Below are positions 49,225-58,428 of a DNA stretch of 64,000 nt, piece by piece (positions within the stretch are counted from its first letter, which is position 1; each line of letters starts with the position of its first letter). The stretch lies in assembly GCF_000263735.1 (NCBI RefSeq), contig NC_017946.1, positions 413,348 to 477,347 on the forward strand. The letters are read 5' to 3'. The position numbers and the translations under genes are program-made. Under the pieces are notes generated by a model that saw nothing but the letters and a program-made list of their open reading frames with translations, did no database searches and had not been told where the DNA came from. Origin of the DNA: Pyrococcus sp. ST04. Lineage in GTDB: Archaea; Methanobacteriota_B; Thermococci; Thermococcales; Thermococcaceae.

Positions 49225-50226
49225 ATGGAGAGCCTATTTCTCCTGGTATTGGGAAACACCGAGATTAGCCTCATTCCTGGAATAAGTGTGGCCGGAGCAA
49301 CTCCTGAACTTACAAAGTTCACTCCCCCAGCCGATGCCGAGTATCTCTTCTATGAGAAGCCAAGGATAATAAATGCGATTCCTGTAACGCCCGAGGGCCA
49401 TCCCACACCGGCAATAATAACTAAAGCATCCAGAGAGCTCGCGAAGTTTCCGATTTTAGTTGTCAGGGGTGGAAGCTACCTGGCCCCGCTCCTCCCACAC
49501 GTTCACATAAGTGATATCGTTGGAAGGGACTTCAGGAAGGAAAAAGCAATTCCAAAAGTCGAGGAAATAATCGAGAGGACAAAGCTCCTAGGGGAAGAAC
49601 TGAACAGAACAAACATCAAGGAACTAGTAATAGGCGAATCAACGCCCGGAGGAACGACAACGGCCCAAGCGGTGCTATGGGCGTTGGGATATGATGCCAA
49701 AACTTCTTCAGCATCTCCGAGAAATCCCCAGGAGCTTAAGGAGAAGGTGATAAAGGAAGGCTTTGAGAGGGTCGGAATAAAGAATGGAGACCTTAAAAAC
49801 GAGCCTATTAAAGCATTAGCTGAATTCGGGGATCCAACGCTCGCAACGATTCTCGGAATATCAATGGGCTTTAAGAGGGACGTTGTTTTAGCTGGAGGAA
49901 CTCAAATGCTTGCCGTTGCAGCCCTGCTGAAAGCTCTCGGAGAGGACTTGTCAAGGTTCATGATAGCAACGACGAAGTGGGTAGTTAACGACGAGAGCGC
50001 TACCTTCCTCAAGACTGCCAGAGAGATCGGAATAATAACGTATTCTGCAGATTTGGACTTTAGTGGCCTTAAGTACAGGGGCCTTCAAGATTATGAGAAG
50101 GGCTATGTAAAAGAGGGCGTCGGTGCCGGAGGTTCCGTGTGGCTCGCCGTTAAGGCCGGCTTTTCTCCAGAGGATGTTGCAAGGAAGGTTGAAGAGCTCT
50201 ACGAAAGGTTAATATCTCGGACTTAA
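49225..50226 (+). CDS. cobT: Archaeal CobT-like nicotinate-nucleotide phosphoribosyltransferase
   Basis: The 333-residue protein of the archaeal CobT family activates the lower-ligand base by transferring ribose phosphate from nicotinate mononucleotide. Visible are [23 protein letters not shown], the glycine-rich [30 protein letters not shown] and [27 protein letters not shown] precedes the ATG. It lies 30 bp after cobY. Family assignment is by motif and neighbourhood. Confidence 0.9.
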   Translation: MESLFLLVLGNTEISLIPGISVAGATPELTKFTPPADAEYLFYEKPRIINAIPVTPEGHPTPAIITKASRELAKFPILVVRGGSYLAPLLPHVHISDIVGRDFRKEKAIPKVEEIIERTKLLGEELNRTNIKELVIGESTPGGTTTAQAVLWALGYDAKTSSASPRNPQELKEKVIKEGFERVGIKNGDLKNEPIKALAEFGDPTLATILGISMGFKRDVVLAGGTQMLAVAALLKALGEDLSRFMIATTKWVVNDESATFLKTAREIGIITYSADLDFSGLKYRGLQDYEKGYVKEGVGAGGSVWLAVKAGFSPEDVARKVEELYERLISRT

Positions 50227-50247
50227 TTTTATGTTTTTGGTGGTTGA

Positions 50248-51249
50248 ATGAAGGCTTTAATAATGGCCGGTGGTTACGCCACTAGGCTTTGGCCAATCAC
50301 CAAGAGCAAACCCAAGCCCCTCCTTCCCGTGGGAAATAAAGTTATCCTCGAGTACATTCTAGAAAAGGCCCTCGATCTTAACATTCCCGTTTACATCTCC
50401 ACGAACAAGTTTTTCGAGGAGGACTTCAAGAATTATGCGGAAAAGTATGGGGTAGAGCTCATCGTTGAGGAAACCTACAAGGAGGAGGAAAAGTTAGGAA
50501 CTATAGGGGCTATTAGGAATGCCTTGGAGACCTTGGGCTTAGACGATTACCTGATAATAGCTGGGGATAATCTGTTTTCCCTCTCCCTGCGGGACTTCTT
50601 GGAGAAGTTTAAGGAAGTGGGAAAAACTCTGACGGCCGTTTACGATATAGGAGATCCAGAACTCGCCAAGAGGTACGGTGTTGTCATCCTAGAAGGTGAC
50701 AGGGTTGTTAGCTTTGAGGAGAAGCCTCCAGTTGCGAAGTCAACATTGGTCAGCACGGGAATATATGCCTTCCCTTCTGAGGTCATAAGACTCGTTTATG
50801 AATATTTGGAAAACGGTAACAAGGACGCTCCCGGGTACTTCCTCCAGTGGCTTATTGAGAGGGGAGAAGAGATTTACGCCTACCGCTTTAGTGGATATTG
50901 GTACGATATCGGAAGCGCTGACAGTTACCTTGAAGCCCTAAAGGAGTTTCTCAAGGACAGCATAATTGAGGAGATCCAGATAAGTCCATACGCAAAAATA
51001 ATTCCCCCCGTTGTGATAAAGAGGGGGACGAAGATACTCGGCAGGTCGATAATAGGGCCCTATGCCTACATCGGGGAAGAGTGCATTATAGAGAACTCCG
51101 ACATAAGCGATTCAATAATATTCGACAAAACGATTATTAGGAACTCTACTATATGGAGGTCGATAATAGACGAGAAGTGTGAGATAAGGAACCTCGAGCT
51201 TAGGAAGAGCCTCGTTGGGGGGCATGCGAAGATTCAAAGGGGGGATTAG
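50248..51249 (+). CDS. Sugar-1-phosphate nucleotidyltransferase with left-handed beta-helix
   Basis: The 333-residue COG1208-type enzyme makes an NDP-sugar. MKALIMAGGYATRLWPITKSKPKPLLP (1-27) binds nucleotide and phosphate, IIAGDNLFS supplies the metal aspartate, and VSFEEKP and YWYDIGSADSY contact the sugar. A hexapeptide-repeat C-terminal region spans about 255-330. GGTGGTTGA precedes the ATG. Glucose-1-phosphate thymidylyltransferase or mannose-1-phosphate guanylyltransferase are the usual options. It opens the glycan locus and overlaps the oligosaccharyltransferase start by 26 bp. Confidence 0.88.
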   Translation: MKALIMAGGYATRLWPITKSKPKPLLPVGNKVILEYILEKALDLNIPVYISTNKFFEEDFKNYAEKYGVELIVEETYKEEEKLGTIGAIRNALETLGLDDYLIIAGDNLFSLSLRDFLEKFKEVGKTLTAVYDIGDPELAKRYGVVILEGDRVVSFEEKPPVAKSTLVSTGIYAFPSEVIRLVYEYLENGNKDAPGYFLQWLIERGEEIYAYRFSGYWYDIGSADSYLEALKEFLKDSIIEEIQISPYAKIIPPVVIKRGTKILGRSIIGPYAYIGEECIIENSDISDSIIFDKTIIRNSTIWRSIIDEKCEIRNLELRKSLVGGHAKIQRGD

Positions 51250-53572
51250 ACCTTTGAGGTATCCAAAAATTGAGGAACCAAAGTATGCAATCCCAATAAT
51301 TGTCATCATCTCAACTTTCTTTAGAATGGTAACCTTCAGGTTTAAGTACTTCCTTGGCTTCGACCCTTACTTTCACCTAGCCTACATAGAGGAAGCTTTG
51401 AAAGCTGGGAAGTGGTTCAACTTCTTCACGCTAGCCCATGGGCCGTGGGGCTTTCAAATAAAGTATTTCCACCCCCTCGGTCTCTGGATGACCCCCGCTT
51501 ATATATACAAGATCTTAGCGCCCTTCGGCGTTTCGTTGGTGACGACCTTCAAGATAACTCCAGTGATATTTGGAGTTCTAACTATAGTTTTCTTTTACCT
51601 CTCCCTCAGAAAGCTCTTCAACGATAGGGTTGCCTTTCTATCATCTCTACTACTTTCGATGAGCTACGGCCACATGTTTAGATCCATGGCCAACTACTAC
51701 AGGGGTGACAACTATATGCTCTTCTGGTACTCTGTTGCACTGCTGGGCATCGCCTACGCTTTAACATTGAAAGCTAGGTGGAGGTACGCTTTTTATTTAG
51801 TTCCAGCTCTTGCTACGGGTTTTTCTGCAGCTTTTTGGCAGGCTTACTATCCAATCTTCATCTTCATATTAGCTTCGGGACTTTTCTTGGCCGTGTGGGC
51901 CTACCTTAAAGAGGAAAAGTACTTTATCGATTCCCTTTTAATAATTCTTTCCACTGCACTAGGAGCATTAATTGCTAACTGGATTGGAGGAAAGCTCAAC
52001 TATGGGATGCTCGGATATTATAGATGGATTGGCAAGATTGTCGCCAAAAAGTTAAACCTAACCTTCGGCTTCATAAAGGACGTTTACCTTCTCATTCATC
52101 TCAAGTACCTCCTTCCCCTTTCCCTCGTCTTCATTTTCCTACTTTACCTAACGGCGAGGTTTAGTAAGAACACTAGGGTGAGAGAGGCTGTTCTTGTAGG
52201 ACTAACAATACTCGGCTTAACGGTTCTCTTCCTTAAGTTTCCCGCCCTCAAAGACTTATCAACGGGGTTTGGCATATTCAAGGAGTCTCCAATACAAGAA
52301 ACTCATCCTCCCAGCTTTAATGACCTTTGGGCTGCTTATAATATAACTTTGTTTCTTATTCCTCTTTACCTCCTCCGCTTCCGGAGGATATCACTGGGGG
52401 ATTTCTTGATGTTTGGATATATTTTTCCGACCCTCTATATGCTTTCCATTTGGACCCGGTTTCTCTTCATCTCCGCCCCCTCAATAGCCTTCCTTGCTGG
52501 TTTCGGCATTCTGGAGGTTTATGAGTTCATTAAGCCTAAACTCTCTGGAAGAAAGTTAATTGCAGTAACATTAGCTTTGCTCATTTTAATTCCTTCAATC
52601 TCTGGTGGCTTGGCATTTAAAACAATTTGGGAGATGAAGCCCCTTATCAATGAGCACTGGGTTGAGGCCCTCGAATGGCTGAGGAATAATTCAAATGAAA
52701 ATGATGTAATCTTAACTTGGTGGGACTATGGTCACTGGGTTACTTATTACGCGAGGAGAGCCCCAGTGGCTCAGGGTAGTCCAAGTGCTTGGGTTGCTGC
52801 ATATCTTTTAGGTTTGGTTGACTGGAAGTGGGCCCAGAGTATTGGAGTTGATTATGTCATTGTATCCTACTATGACTTCCTAAAACTACAGGCAATATTC
52901 GACACCGCAAGACTCAGCAAGAGGTGGGCTAACATTACAATGCAGGGGTATGGCTTTTCCGTGCTCCCTATGACAGCTAATCTTGGCGACGTTATGATGT
53001 TTGAGAACAACCTCTATGCTGTTATTATCAAACCAGGAACGAACGCTTGGGATGTTACGATTCGTGTTGGCAACACCTTTAGGTATCCAAGAGAACTCCT
53101 CGTGGAAAAGGGAACAAGGGTTATGAGGGTTCCACTCTTAAGATTCTCGAATTCAGGACCTTACTTGTACGTAAACCTAAACTACAACTACGCCTTCCTT
53201 ATGACGGAGAAAACGTACAACACGACTCTAGCTAGGCTGTTTGTGGGGAATGGAGGTAAAAAATATAGCCTAGTTTACTCGGATGGTGGGATAATAAAGA
53301 TATTTAGATTGCAACATCCAAATGTTGCCGTGGAGAGAGTGGACGGGAGGATTATTCTAAGGTTCAATAATGCAACGGGAACTGGCCTTGGGATATGGGG
53401 CTTCCTCGACAACGGTACCTTAGTTTTTAAGAAGTGGTACTCCGTAAAGGGTAAGGAGGAGTTTCTCCTGCCCCTTGACCTGAACGGGAGCGTGGTCGTT
53501 AGGTATGCTTATGCTGAGGGAAGAACGATAGTGGACAGGGGTGTTCTCAGGTTAGATTTAAGTGGGAGATAA
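51224..53572 (+). CDS. aglB: Oligosaccharyltransferase AglB/STT3 paralogue
   Basis: The 782-residue GT-C protein has about 11-13 TM helices. It transfers a lipid-linked glycan to Asn in N-x-S/T outside the cell. The first external loop carries the DxD-like FLGFDPYFHLA, and NYYRGDNYM is the second acidic motif. WWDYGHW (WWDYG at 499-503) is the sequon-binding signature. FKESPIQETHPPS is a candidate external-loop-5 glutamate motif. Pyrococcus has longer (AglB-L) and shorter (AglB-S) forms, and this length is nearer the short type. ATG at 51224 follows TTGGGGGGC. A TTG at 51254 is possible. Confidence 0.92.
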   Translation: MRRFKGGIRPLRYPKIEEPKYAIPIIVIISTFFRMVTFRFKYFLGFDPYFHLAYIEEALKAGKWFNFFTLAHGPWGFQIKYFHPLGLWMTPAYIYKILAPFGVSLVTTFKITPVIFGVLTIVFFYLSLRKLFNDRVAFLSSLLLSMSYGHMFRSMANYYRGDNYMLFWYSVALLGIAYALTLKARWRYAFYLVPALATGFSAAFWQAYYPIFIFILASGLFLAVWAYLKEEKYFIDSLLIILSTALGALIANWIGGKLNYGMLGYYRWIGKIVAKKLNLTFGFIKDVYLLIHLKYLLPLSLVFIFLLYLTARFSKNTRVREAVLVGLTILGLTVLFLKFPALKDLSTGFGIFKESPIQETHPPSFNDLWAAYNITLFLIPLYLLRFRRISLGDFLMFGYIFPTLYMLSIWTRFLFISAPSIAFLAGFGILEVYEFIKPKLSGRKLIAVTLALLILIPSISGGLAFKTIWEMKPLINEHWVEALEWLRNNSNENDVILTWWDYGHWVTYYARRAPVAQGSPSAWVAAYLLGLVDWKWAQSIGVDYVIVSYYDFLKLQAIFDTARLSKRWANITMQGYGFSVLPMTANLGDVMMFENNLYAVIIKPGTNAWDVTIRVGNTFRYPRELLVEKGTRVMRVPLLRFSNSGPYLYVNLNYNYAFLMTEKTYNTTLARLFVGNGGKKYSLVYSDGGIIKIFRLQHPNVAVERVDGRIILRFNNATGTGLGIWGFLDNGTLVFKKWYSVKGKEEFLLPLDLNGSVVVRYAYAEGRTIVDRGVLRLDLSGR

Positions 53573-53928
53573 TTGCGAGTTTGCATACATATCTTACAGG
53601 AGGATAGGGGCTAAGGTTTAGGAAGATATCATTTTATGGGATCGTGCTATTAGAGGCAGAGTAATTTATGAGAAAAGTCTAACTTGATCAATCATAGTAA
53701 ACTAAAATGTGCGTCATATGCATAATTTAAAGAATTTCAAGGAGAGACGAAATAATGGATAAGTTCCAAAATGTTGTTGTAAATAATAGTTCAATTTTTA
53801 ACCTTCAGATTACACATCGAAGTTGGTAGGTATCATAAAAAACACTAATAGTACTTCCTGGAGTACAGTGGAGGGGTTGTCGAGAAAGTTTGGTAAGGAA
53901 GTAGATGAATATCGTGGAGGTAAGTCTG
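53573..53928. other. 356-bp intergenic region
   Basis: The gap separates the oligosaccharyltransferase from the glycosyltransferase cluster. It contains only very short frames, such as a 24-codon one at about 53755 after AAGGAGAGACG. A GGAGGATAGGGG and a GGAGGTAAG look like isolated ribosome sites; the latter belongs to the next gene. This could be a decayed gene, but no protein similarity is readable in any frame. Confidence 0.4.
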
Positions 53929-54852
53929 ATGTATGAGAAAGAAAAGCTTGATCCTTCAAAAGTTACGATAATAATCCCGACACTAAATGAGGAAAAAGGA
54001 ATTGGCTATGTCATTGATAGTTTTAAAAAGCTTGGATACAATAACATTCTTGTTATAGATGGAAACAGTAAGGATAGGACCAGGGAGATAGCAAGAGAGA
54101 AAGGAGCGAGGGTTATAGTACAGAGCGGTAGGGGAAAGGGCCAAGCGGTTGCTGAAGCCTTCAATTTGGTTGACAGTGATGTTGTGGTTCTCATCGATGG
54201 AGATGGTACTTACCCTCCCGAGGACATTGAGAAGATGCTCGAGCCAATTAGGAAGGGGATAGCTGATCATGTAATAGGAAACAGATTGGTAAACTATGAG
54301 AAAGGAGCCTTCACGAGGTTAAACCTGCTGGGAAACAAGATATTAAATTGGGTATTTCGGTTTCTATATGGGCATAATCTGTACGACATTTTGAGCGGAT
54401 ACAGAGCCCTAACAAAAGAAGTTTACAAGAGCGTTGAGCTGGAGAAACATGGGTTTGAAGTTGAGGCGGAGCTAACTGTTGAGACCCTCGCGAAGGGTTA
54501 CAGGATCGTTGAAGTCCCAATAAACTACAGAAGGAGAGCTGGGGATACCAAATTAAGTCCACTAAGGGATGGCCTCAGGATAGGGAAAGCCTTAATTGAA
54601 CTCCTGGTGAGGTACAATCCTGCCAGGTATTTTTATCTCCTTGGCATATTGTTCTCGATATTGGGATTAATCACTGGAATATATGTTGTCTCTGAGTGGC
54701 TTAAGGGGGTAACTCATTACCTCTTGGCTACTTTGACAGCAATATTTGTACTAATGGGCGTTCAGTTTGCTGTGATTGGCTTTGTTGTGAGTTTGCTATT
54801 TAGAGTTATGGTGGAGCTAAAAAGGGCCATAAGGGAGTTGAAGAAGTTATGA
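53929..54852 (+). CDS. GT2 glycosyltransferase, Dol-P-sugar synthase-like
   Basis: The 307-residue protein has a GT-A domain with VTIIIPTLNEEKGIG, VIDGNSKDRT, the DxD-type LIDGDGTYPPED, ILSGYRALTKE and GFEVEAELTVE. Two C-terminal TM helices (about 235-255 and 262-295) follow. This is the dolichyl-phosphate mannose/glucose synthase pattern, charging dolichyl phosphate with a sugar for later membrane transfer. ATG at 53929 is selected for the GGAGGTAAG site. An upstream ATG lacks one. Confidence 0.88.
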   Translation: MYEKEKLDPSKVTIIIPTLNEEKGIGYVIDSFKKLGYNNILVIDGNSKDRTREIAREKGARVIVQSGRGKGQAVAEAFNLVDSDVVVLIDGDGTYPPEDIEKMLEPIRKGIADHVIGNRLVNYEKGAFTRLNLLGNKILNWVFRFLYGHNLYDILSGYRALTKEVYKSVELEKHGFEVEAELTVETLAKGYRIVEVPINYRRRAGDTKLSPLRDGLRIGKALIELLVRYNPARYFYLLGILFSILGLITGIYVVSEWLKGVTHYLLATLTAIFVLMGVQFAVIGFVVSLLFRVMVELKRAIRELKKL

Positions 54853-54998
54853 AAGCAACTCTAGGTGGTGTTGGAATGTCATGTATGCTTAGAACTCCTA
54901 TCCTCACGAATAAGGAGGGGAAATGTTTTAAGATTGGGGAGATGGTTATAAATCTGAATCTGTCTGCATGGCCTGACAAGCCAAAGGAAACAAACTAG
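54849..54998 (+). CDS. Small open frame, 49 aa
   Basis: The frame starts on the stop of the upstream transferase (TTATGA overlap) and ends 18 bp before the next gene. An internal ATG at 54876 has GGTGGTGTTGGA before it and would give 40 residues. The product has two cysteines and no recognised family. It may be a real small operon member or chance. Confidence 0.35.
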   Translation: MKATLGGVGMSCMLRTPILTNKEGKCFKIGEMVINLNLSAWPDKPKETN

Positions 54999-55016
54999 GA
55001 AATACAAGGTGGGATA

Positions 55017-56183
55017 ATGAAAAAACAAGGGATAGCAATAATAGGGCTTCGAGGAATCCCTCCAAAGTATGGGGGTACAGAAACTTTTGTTCATGAACTC
55101 ACCTTTAGGCTTAAAGATGTATTCCAGTTTTATGTTATGCATGAGGATAACAAGTTTTTCGAGGATGAGTATAATGGGATAATAAGGGTTCATTCTCTGG
55201 CAATTGAAAGTAGAAGCACAAGCATACCTTCAATAAATGATTCCCTTAACACTGTATATCTCCTCTCAAAGCATGGGAGAGACGTTAGGCTATGGTATTT
55301 CCTTGGACCAGATAGTTCCGTAGCAGCGATTTTGGCAAAGTTTGCAAGGAAAAAGGTTATGATAAATCCTGATGGCGTGGAATGGCGTAGGTTGATAAAG
55401 AGGAGCTATTTCGTGCCATTCTATCTGTTTCCAATTTACTTGGCAACAATGGTCTACATGTATTTGATGGAGCATCTGTCATGTAAGTTATCTGATGTCG
55501 TGGTCGCTGACTCCATGGGAATTAAGGAACACCTTGAAAAGCGACATAAACCGAGAAAAATCGTTTATATCCCCTATGGTGCCAGGGAGCTACTGCCCTC
55601 AAGGCTTTCAAAGGAGGAAGAGCTGAAGATTCTTGGCAGATTCAGCCTTGAGCCCAACGGCTATTACCTCACAGTTGCAAGGATAGTTGCCGAGAACAAT
55701 ATTCACCTTGAAATTGAAGGGTTTAAGATGGCAAGATCAAGAAAGAAGCTGGTAATAGTTGGAAACTTCAACAAGAGGGATCCATATACACGGCACCTGC
55801 TTAAGTTAAAGGGTGATAATCCCAATATAATATTTTTAGATCCAATTTACGACAGAGAAGTCCTCGGAGTTTTGAGGAAGAACTGCTTTGCCTACATTCA
55901 CGCTTATGAAGTTGGAGGGACGAATCCTTCTCTACTTGAGCAGATGTTATTTAAGAGACCGATATTAGCTTATGATGTGCCATTTAATAAAGAAGTCCTG
56001 CAAGAGGGAGGGATATACTTTAAAGATGCCGAAGATTTAGCTAACAAAATGGAAATGCTTGAGAGAGGGGAGTTTGATTTAAAGCTTATAAAGAAGACTC
56101 AGATTAAGAGAATAAAGAGGCAGTATAACTGGGAGAATGTTGTGAGGGAGTATGAGAGGTTGTTTAAAAGAGTTTTGAGGTGA
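55017..56183 (+). CDS. GT4 glycosyltransferase with DUF1972-type N-terminus
   Basis: The 388-residue GT-B protein has the N-terminal IAIIGLRGIPPKYGGTETFVHEL typical of DUF1972/rhamnosyltransferase-like enzymes. LGPDSSVAAILAKFARKKVMINPDGVEWRR follows. The C-terminal half has HAYEVGGTNPSLLEQMLFKRPILAYD, the nucleotide-sugar EX7E-like motif. GGTGGGATA precedes the ATG. It is soluble or peripheral and acts on the growing lipid-linked glycan. The sugar is not determined. Confidence 0.88.
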   Translation: MKKQGIAIIGLRGIPPKYGGTETFVHELTFRLKDVFQFYVMHEDNKFFEDEYNGIIRVHSLAIESRSTSIPSINDSLNTVYLLSKHGRDVRLWYFLGPDSSVAAILAKFARKKVMINPDGVEWRRLIKRSYFVPFYLFPIYLATMVYMYLMEHLSCKLSDVVVADSMGIKEHLEKRHKPRKIVYIPYGARELLPSRLSKEEELKILGRFSLEPNGYYLTVARIVAENNIHLEIEGFKMARSRKKLVIVGNFNKRDPYTRHLLKLKGDNPNIIFLDPIYDREVLGVLRKNCFAYIHAYEVGGTNPSLLEQMLFKRPILAYDVPFNKEVLQEGGIYFKDAEDLANKMEMLERGEFDLKLIKKTQIKRIKRQYNWENVVREYERLFKRVLR

Positions 56184-56185
56184 AA

Positions 56186-57196
56186 ATGGACATGGAAGGC
56201 CTCCCCCCTGTCACAATATTGATATTGAACTGGAATGGAAAGGACGTAACATATAACTGTGTTTCATCCATAATTCGGAATACAGATTATCCAAGGGATA
56301 AGTTAAAAATAATTGTCATAGATAATGGCTCTACTGATGGTTCCTATTACTACCTCAAGCGAAAATTGTACCAGTTTAGAGATGTTATTACTGTCATACG
56401 ACTTAAAAAGAATTATTATTTTATTAGAGGAAACAATATAGGAATTTCATATGTTTTGGAACATTTTGATCCAGACTATATTTTGCTGTTAAATAATGAT
56501 ACAAAGGTAATACAAAAAGATTGGCTAAGAAAACTTGTAGAGCTTGCAGAAAGCGATGACAAAATTGCCATTGTAGGCCCAAAGTTAATTTTTCCAAATG
56601 GAATAATACAGTGGAGTGCAAGAAAAAAAGAAAAGAATCCATTTTTCTTAATTTTACAAACAATTACGGCGAGACTAAACCCTGGGTTTGGTGAGCATGA
56701 AGAACAAGCAATATCAGCAAATTTCATAGGTGAAGTGAATACTATAAGTGGAGCATGCATGCTCATTAGAACAGAATTTGTTAAAAAATATGGAAAATTA
56801 GATATTTCTTTATATCCTATGTATCAGGAAGACGTTGAGTATTCATTTAGAGCTTGGAAACATGGATATAAAGTAATGTATAGGGGGGATGTAAAAGTAA
56901 TCCATTACGAAGGATATAGTATGGAGAGCAAGAAATTAGATGAGTTAGAATATAAAAAATTTTATTGGGCATTAAGGAACAGTATTTTAGTGTCTTTAAG
57001 GTATTTTGGATTTTGGAAAGTTATCATTTTTGGATTGCTAATTTATTTGTTTGTAACTTTCTTTGACAAAAAGGATAAAACTAAAAAGCTAGGAATTACA
57101 AATATTGCTCTTAAAAAAAACGTCAAAGCAAGGATCAAAATTCTAAAAGAAATTATCACAGAAATCAAAAGAAGGAATGATTTATGGAGGGGATAA
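56186..57196 (+). CDS. GT2 glycosyltransferase (rhamnosyltransferase-like)
   Basis: The 336-residue protein has VTILILNWNGKDVTYNCVSSI, IDNGSTDGS, YILLLNNDTKV (DxD-like), GACMLIRTEF and MYQEDVEYSFRAWKHGYKV, the WcaA/RfbF-type GT2 set. A hydrophobic helix near 280-300 may tie it to the membrane. ATG at 56186 has GAGGTGA upstream; the GTG two codons earlier is part of that site. From here on the DNA is clearly richer in A and T than the preceding genes. Confidence 0.88.
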   Translation: MDMEGLPPVTILILNWNGKDVTYNCVSSIIRNTDYPRDKLKIIVIDNGSTDGSYYYLKRKLYQFRDVITVIRLKKNYYFIRGNNIGISYVLEHFDPDYILLLNNDTKVIQKDWLRKLVELAESDDKIAIVGPKLIFPNGIIQWSARKKEKNPFFLILQTITARLNPGFGEHEEQAISANFIGEVNTISGACMLIRTEFVKKYGKLDISLYPMYQEDVEYSFRAWKHGYKVMYRGDVKVIHYEGYSMESKKLDELEYKKFYWALRNSILVSLRYFGFWKVIIFGLLIYLFVTFFDKKDKTKKLGITNIALKKNVKARIKILKEIITEIKRRNDLWRG

Positions 57197-57198
57197 CT

Positions 57199-58428
57199 GT
57201 GAAAATACTATTCGTATCATGGGACATACCCTCAAAACACACTGGAGTTGGAATTCCCTCATATTACCTAATAAAATATCTCTCAAAAAAGCATGATGTT
57301 TTTTTAGTGTCTTTTAAACTAACTAGAAAAGAAAACAGATATGAAGATTTGTCCAAATATTGCAAAGATATAATTATCGTGGAACATTTTTTAGATGATA
57401 TGCATTATCTCAAGAGAGTAATCTTTGCATTGAAAAATATGTTTTCACCTAAACCATTTGTGGTTGAATTAGCATATTCTCAAAAAATGGTAGAGAAAGT
57501 AAGGAGTGCTATTAACAAAATTAATCCGGATGTTATTTATGTGGATAGTTATGCTATGCTACAATACATTCCAGACGAAATTTGCTGTTTTAAAGTTTTA
57601 AGTCCTCCCGATGCCGAAGCAGAGGCAGCAAAAAACATATGTAAACAGGAGAGGAATCTAATTAAAAAATTGTTTTTTGCTATAGAATATGTTAAAATCA
57701 AATACTACGAAATTAAAAATTACAAAAAAGTTAATCTATGTATTGTAAAATCAGATTACGACAGAAAGATACTAAAGTCGTATCTTACATCTGTAAATAT
57801 ATATGCAATTCCAAATGGTGTTGATATTGAATACTTCAATCCACAAGTTATTCATAATACAAATTTAGGGGCATATTATTGCAATAACTATATTATTTTC
57901 TTTGGAGATATGAGTCCAACAGTTAATGTACAGGCAGTATTATTTTTTTACAAAAAAATTTTTCCATTAATTAGAAAAAAATATCCAACTATTAAGTTCT
58001 ATATTGTCGGAAGAAACCCCTCCCCAGAAATCAGGAATCTTCAAAAAGATCCAAACGTCGTTGTTACAGGAGCAGTTGATGACATTAGACCATATGTAGC
58101 TTGTTCAGCGGTTGTGATTGCCCCAATGATTTCTGGTGGGGGGATAAAAAATAAAGTATTGCAGGCTATGGCTATGGGAAAGCCCGTAGTCACGACATCT
58201 ATTGGAGTTAGGGGGGTAAGAGCTGAACATTTAAAAGAAATAATAATAGCTGACGATCCGGAAGAATTTGCTAATTATATCCTTGAATTATTTAGGAATC
58301 CAAAGTTAAGAAAAAAGATAGGATATAGAGCCAGGAAACTTGTTGAAATAAAATATACCTGGGATAAAATAGGGGAAAAATTTGAGACATTGTTAAAATC
58401 TAGAATTAATTTTGATACTCGTTATTAA
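57199..58428 (+). CDS. GT4 glycosyltransferase
   Basis: The 409-residue GT-B enzyme has an N-terminal acceptor domain with TGVGIPSYYLIKYLSKKHDV and a C-terminal donor domain with IFFGDMSPTVNVQAVLFF, FYIVGRNPSPEI, GAVDDIRPYVACSAVVIAPMISGGGIKNKVLQAMAMGKPVVTT. The latter is the GT4 donor signature. GTG at 57199 is chosen over ATG 57184 because GGAGGGGAT sits just before it. It follows the upstream gene with almost no gap. The 3' end overlaps the opposite GT2 gene by 23 bp. Confidence 0.86.
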   Translation: MKILFVSWDIPSKHTGVGIPSYYLIKYLSKKHDVFLVSFKLTRKENRYEDLSKYCKDIIIVEHFLDDMHYLKRVIFALKNMFSPKPFVVELAYSQKMVEKVRSAINKINPDVIYVDSYAMLQYIPDEICCFKVLSPPDAEAEAAKNICKQERNLIKKLFFAIEYVKIKYYEIKNYKKVNLCIVKSDYDRKILKSYLTSVNIYAIPNGVDIEYFNPQVIHNTNLGAYYCNNYIIFFGDMSPTVNVQAVLFFYKKIFPLIRKKYPTIKFYIVGRNPSPEIRNLQKDPNVVVTGAVDDIRPYVACSAVVIAPMISGGGIKNKVLQAMAMGKPVVTTSIGVRGVRAEHLKEIIIADDPEEFANYILELFRNPKLRKKIGYRARKLVEIKYTWDKIGEKFETLLKSRINFDTRY

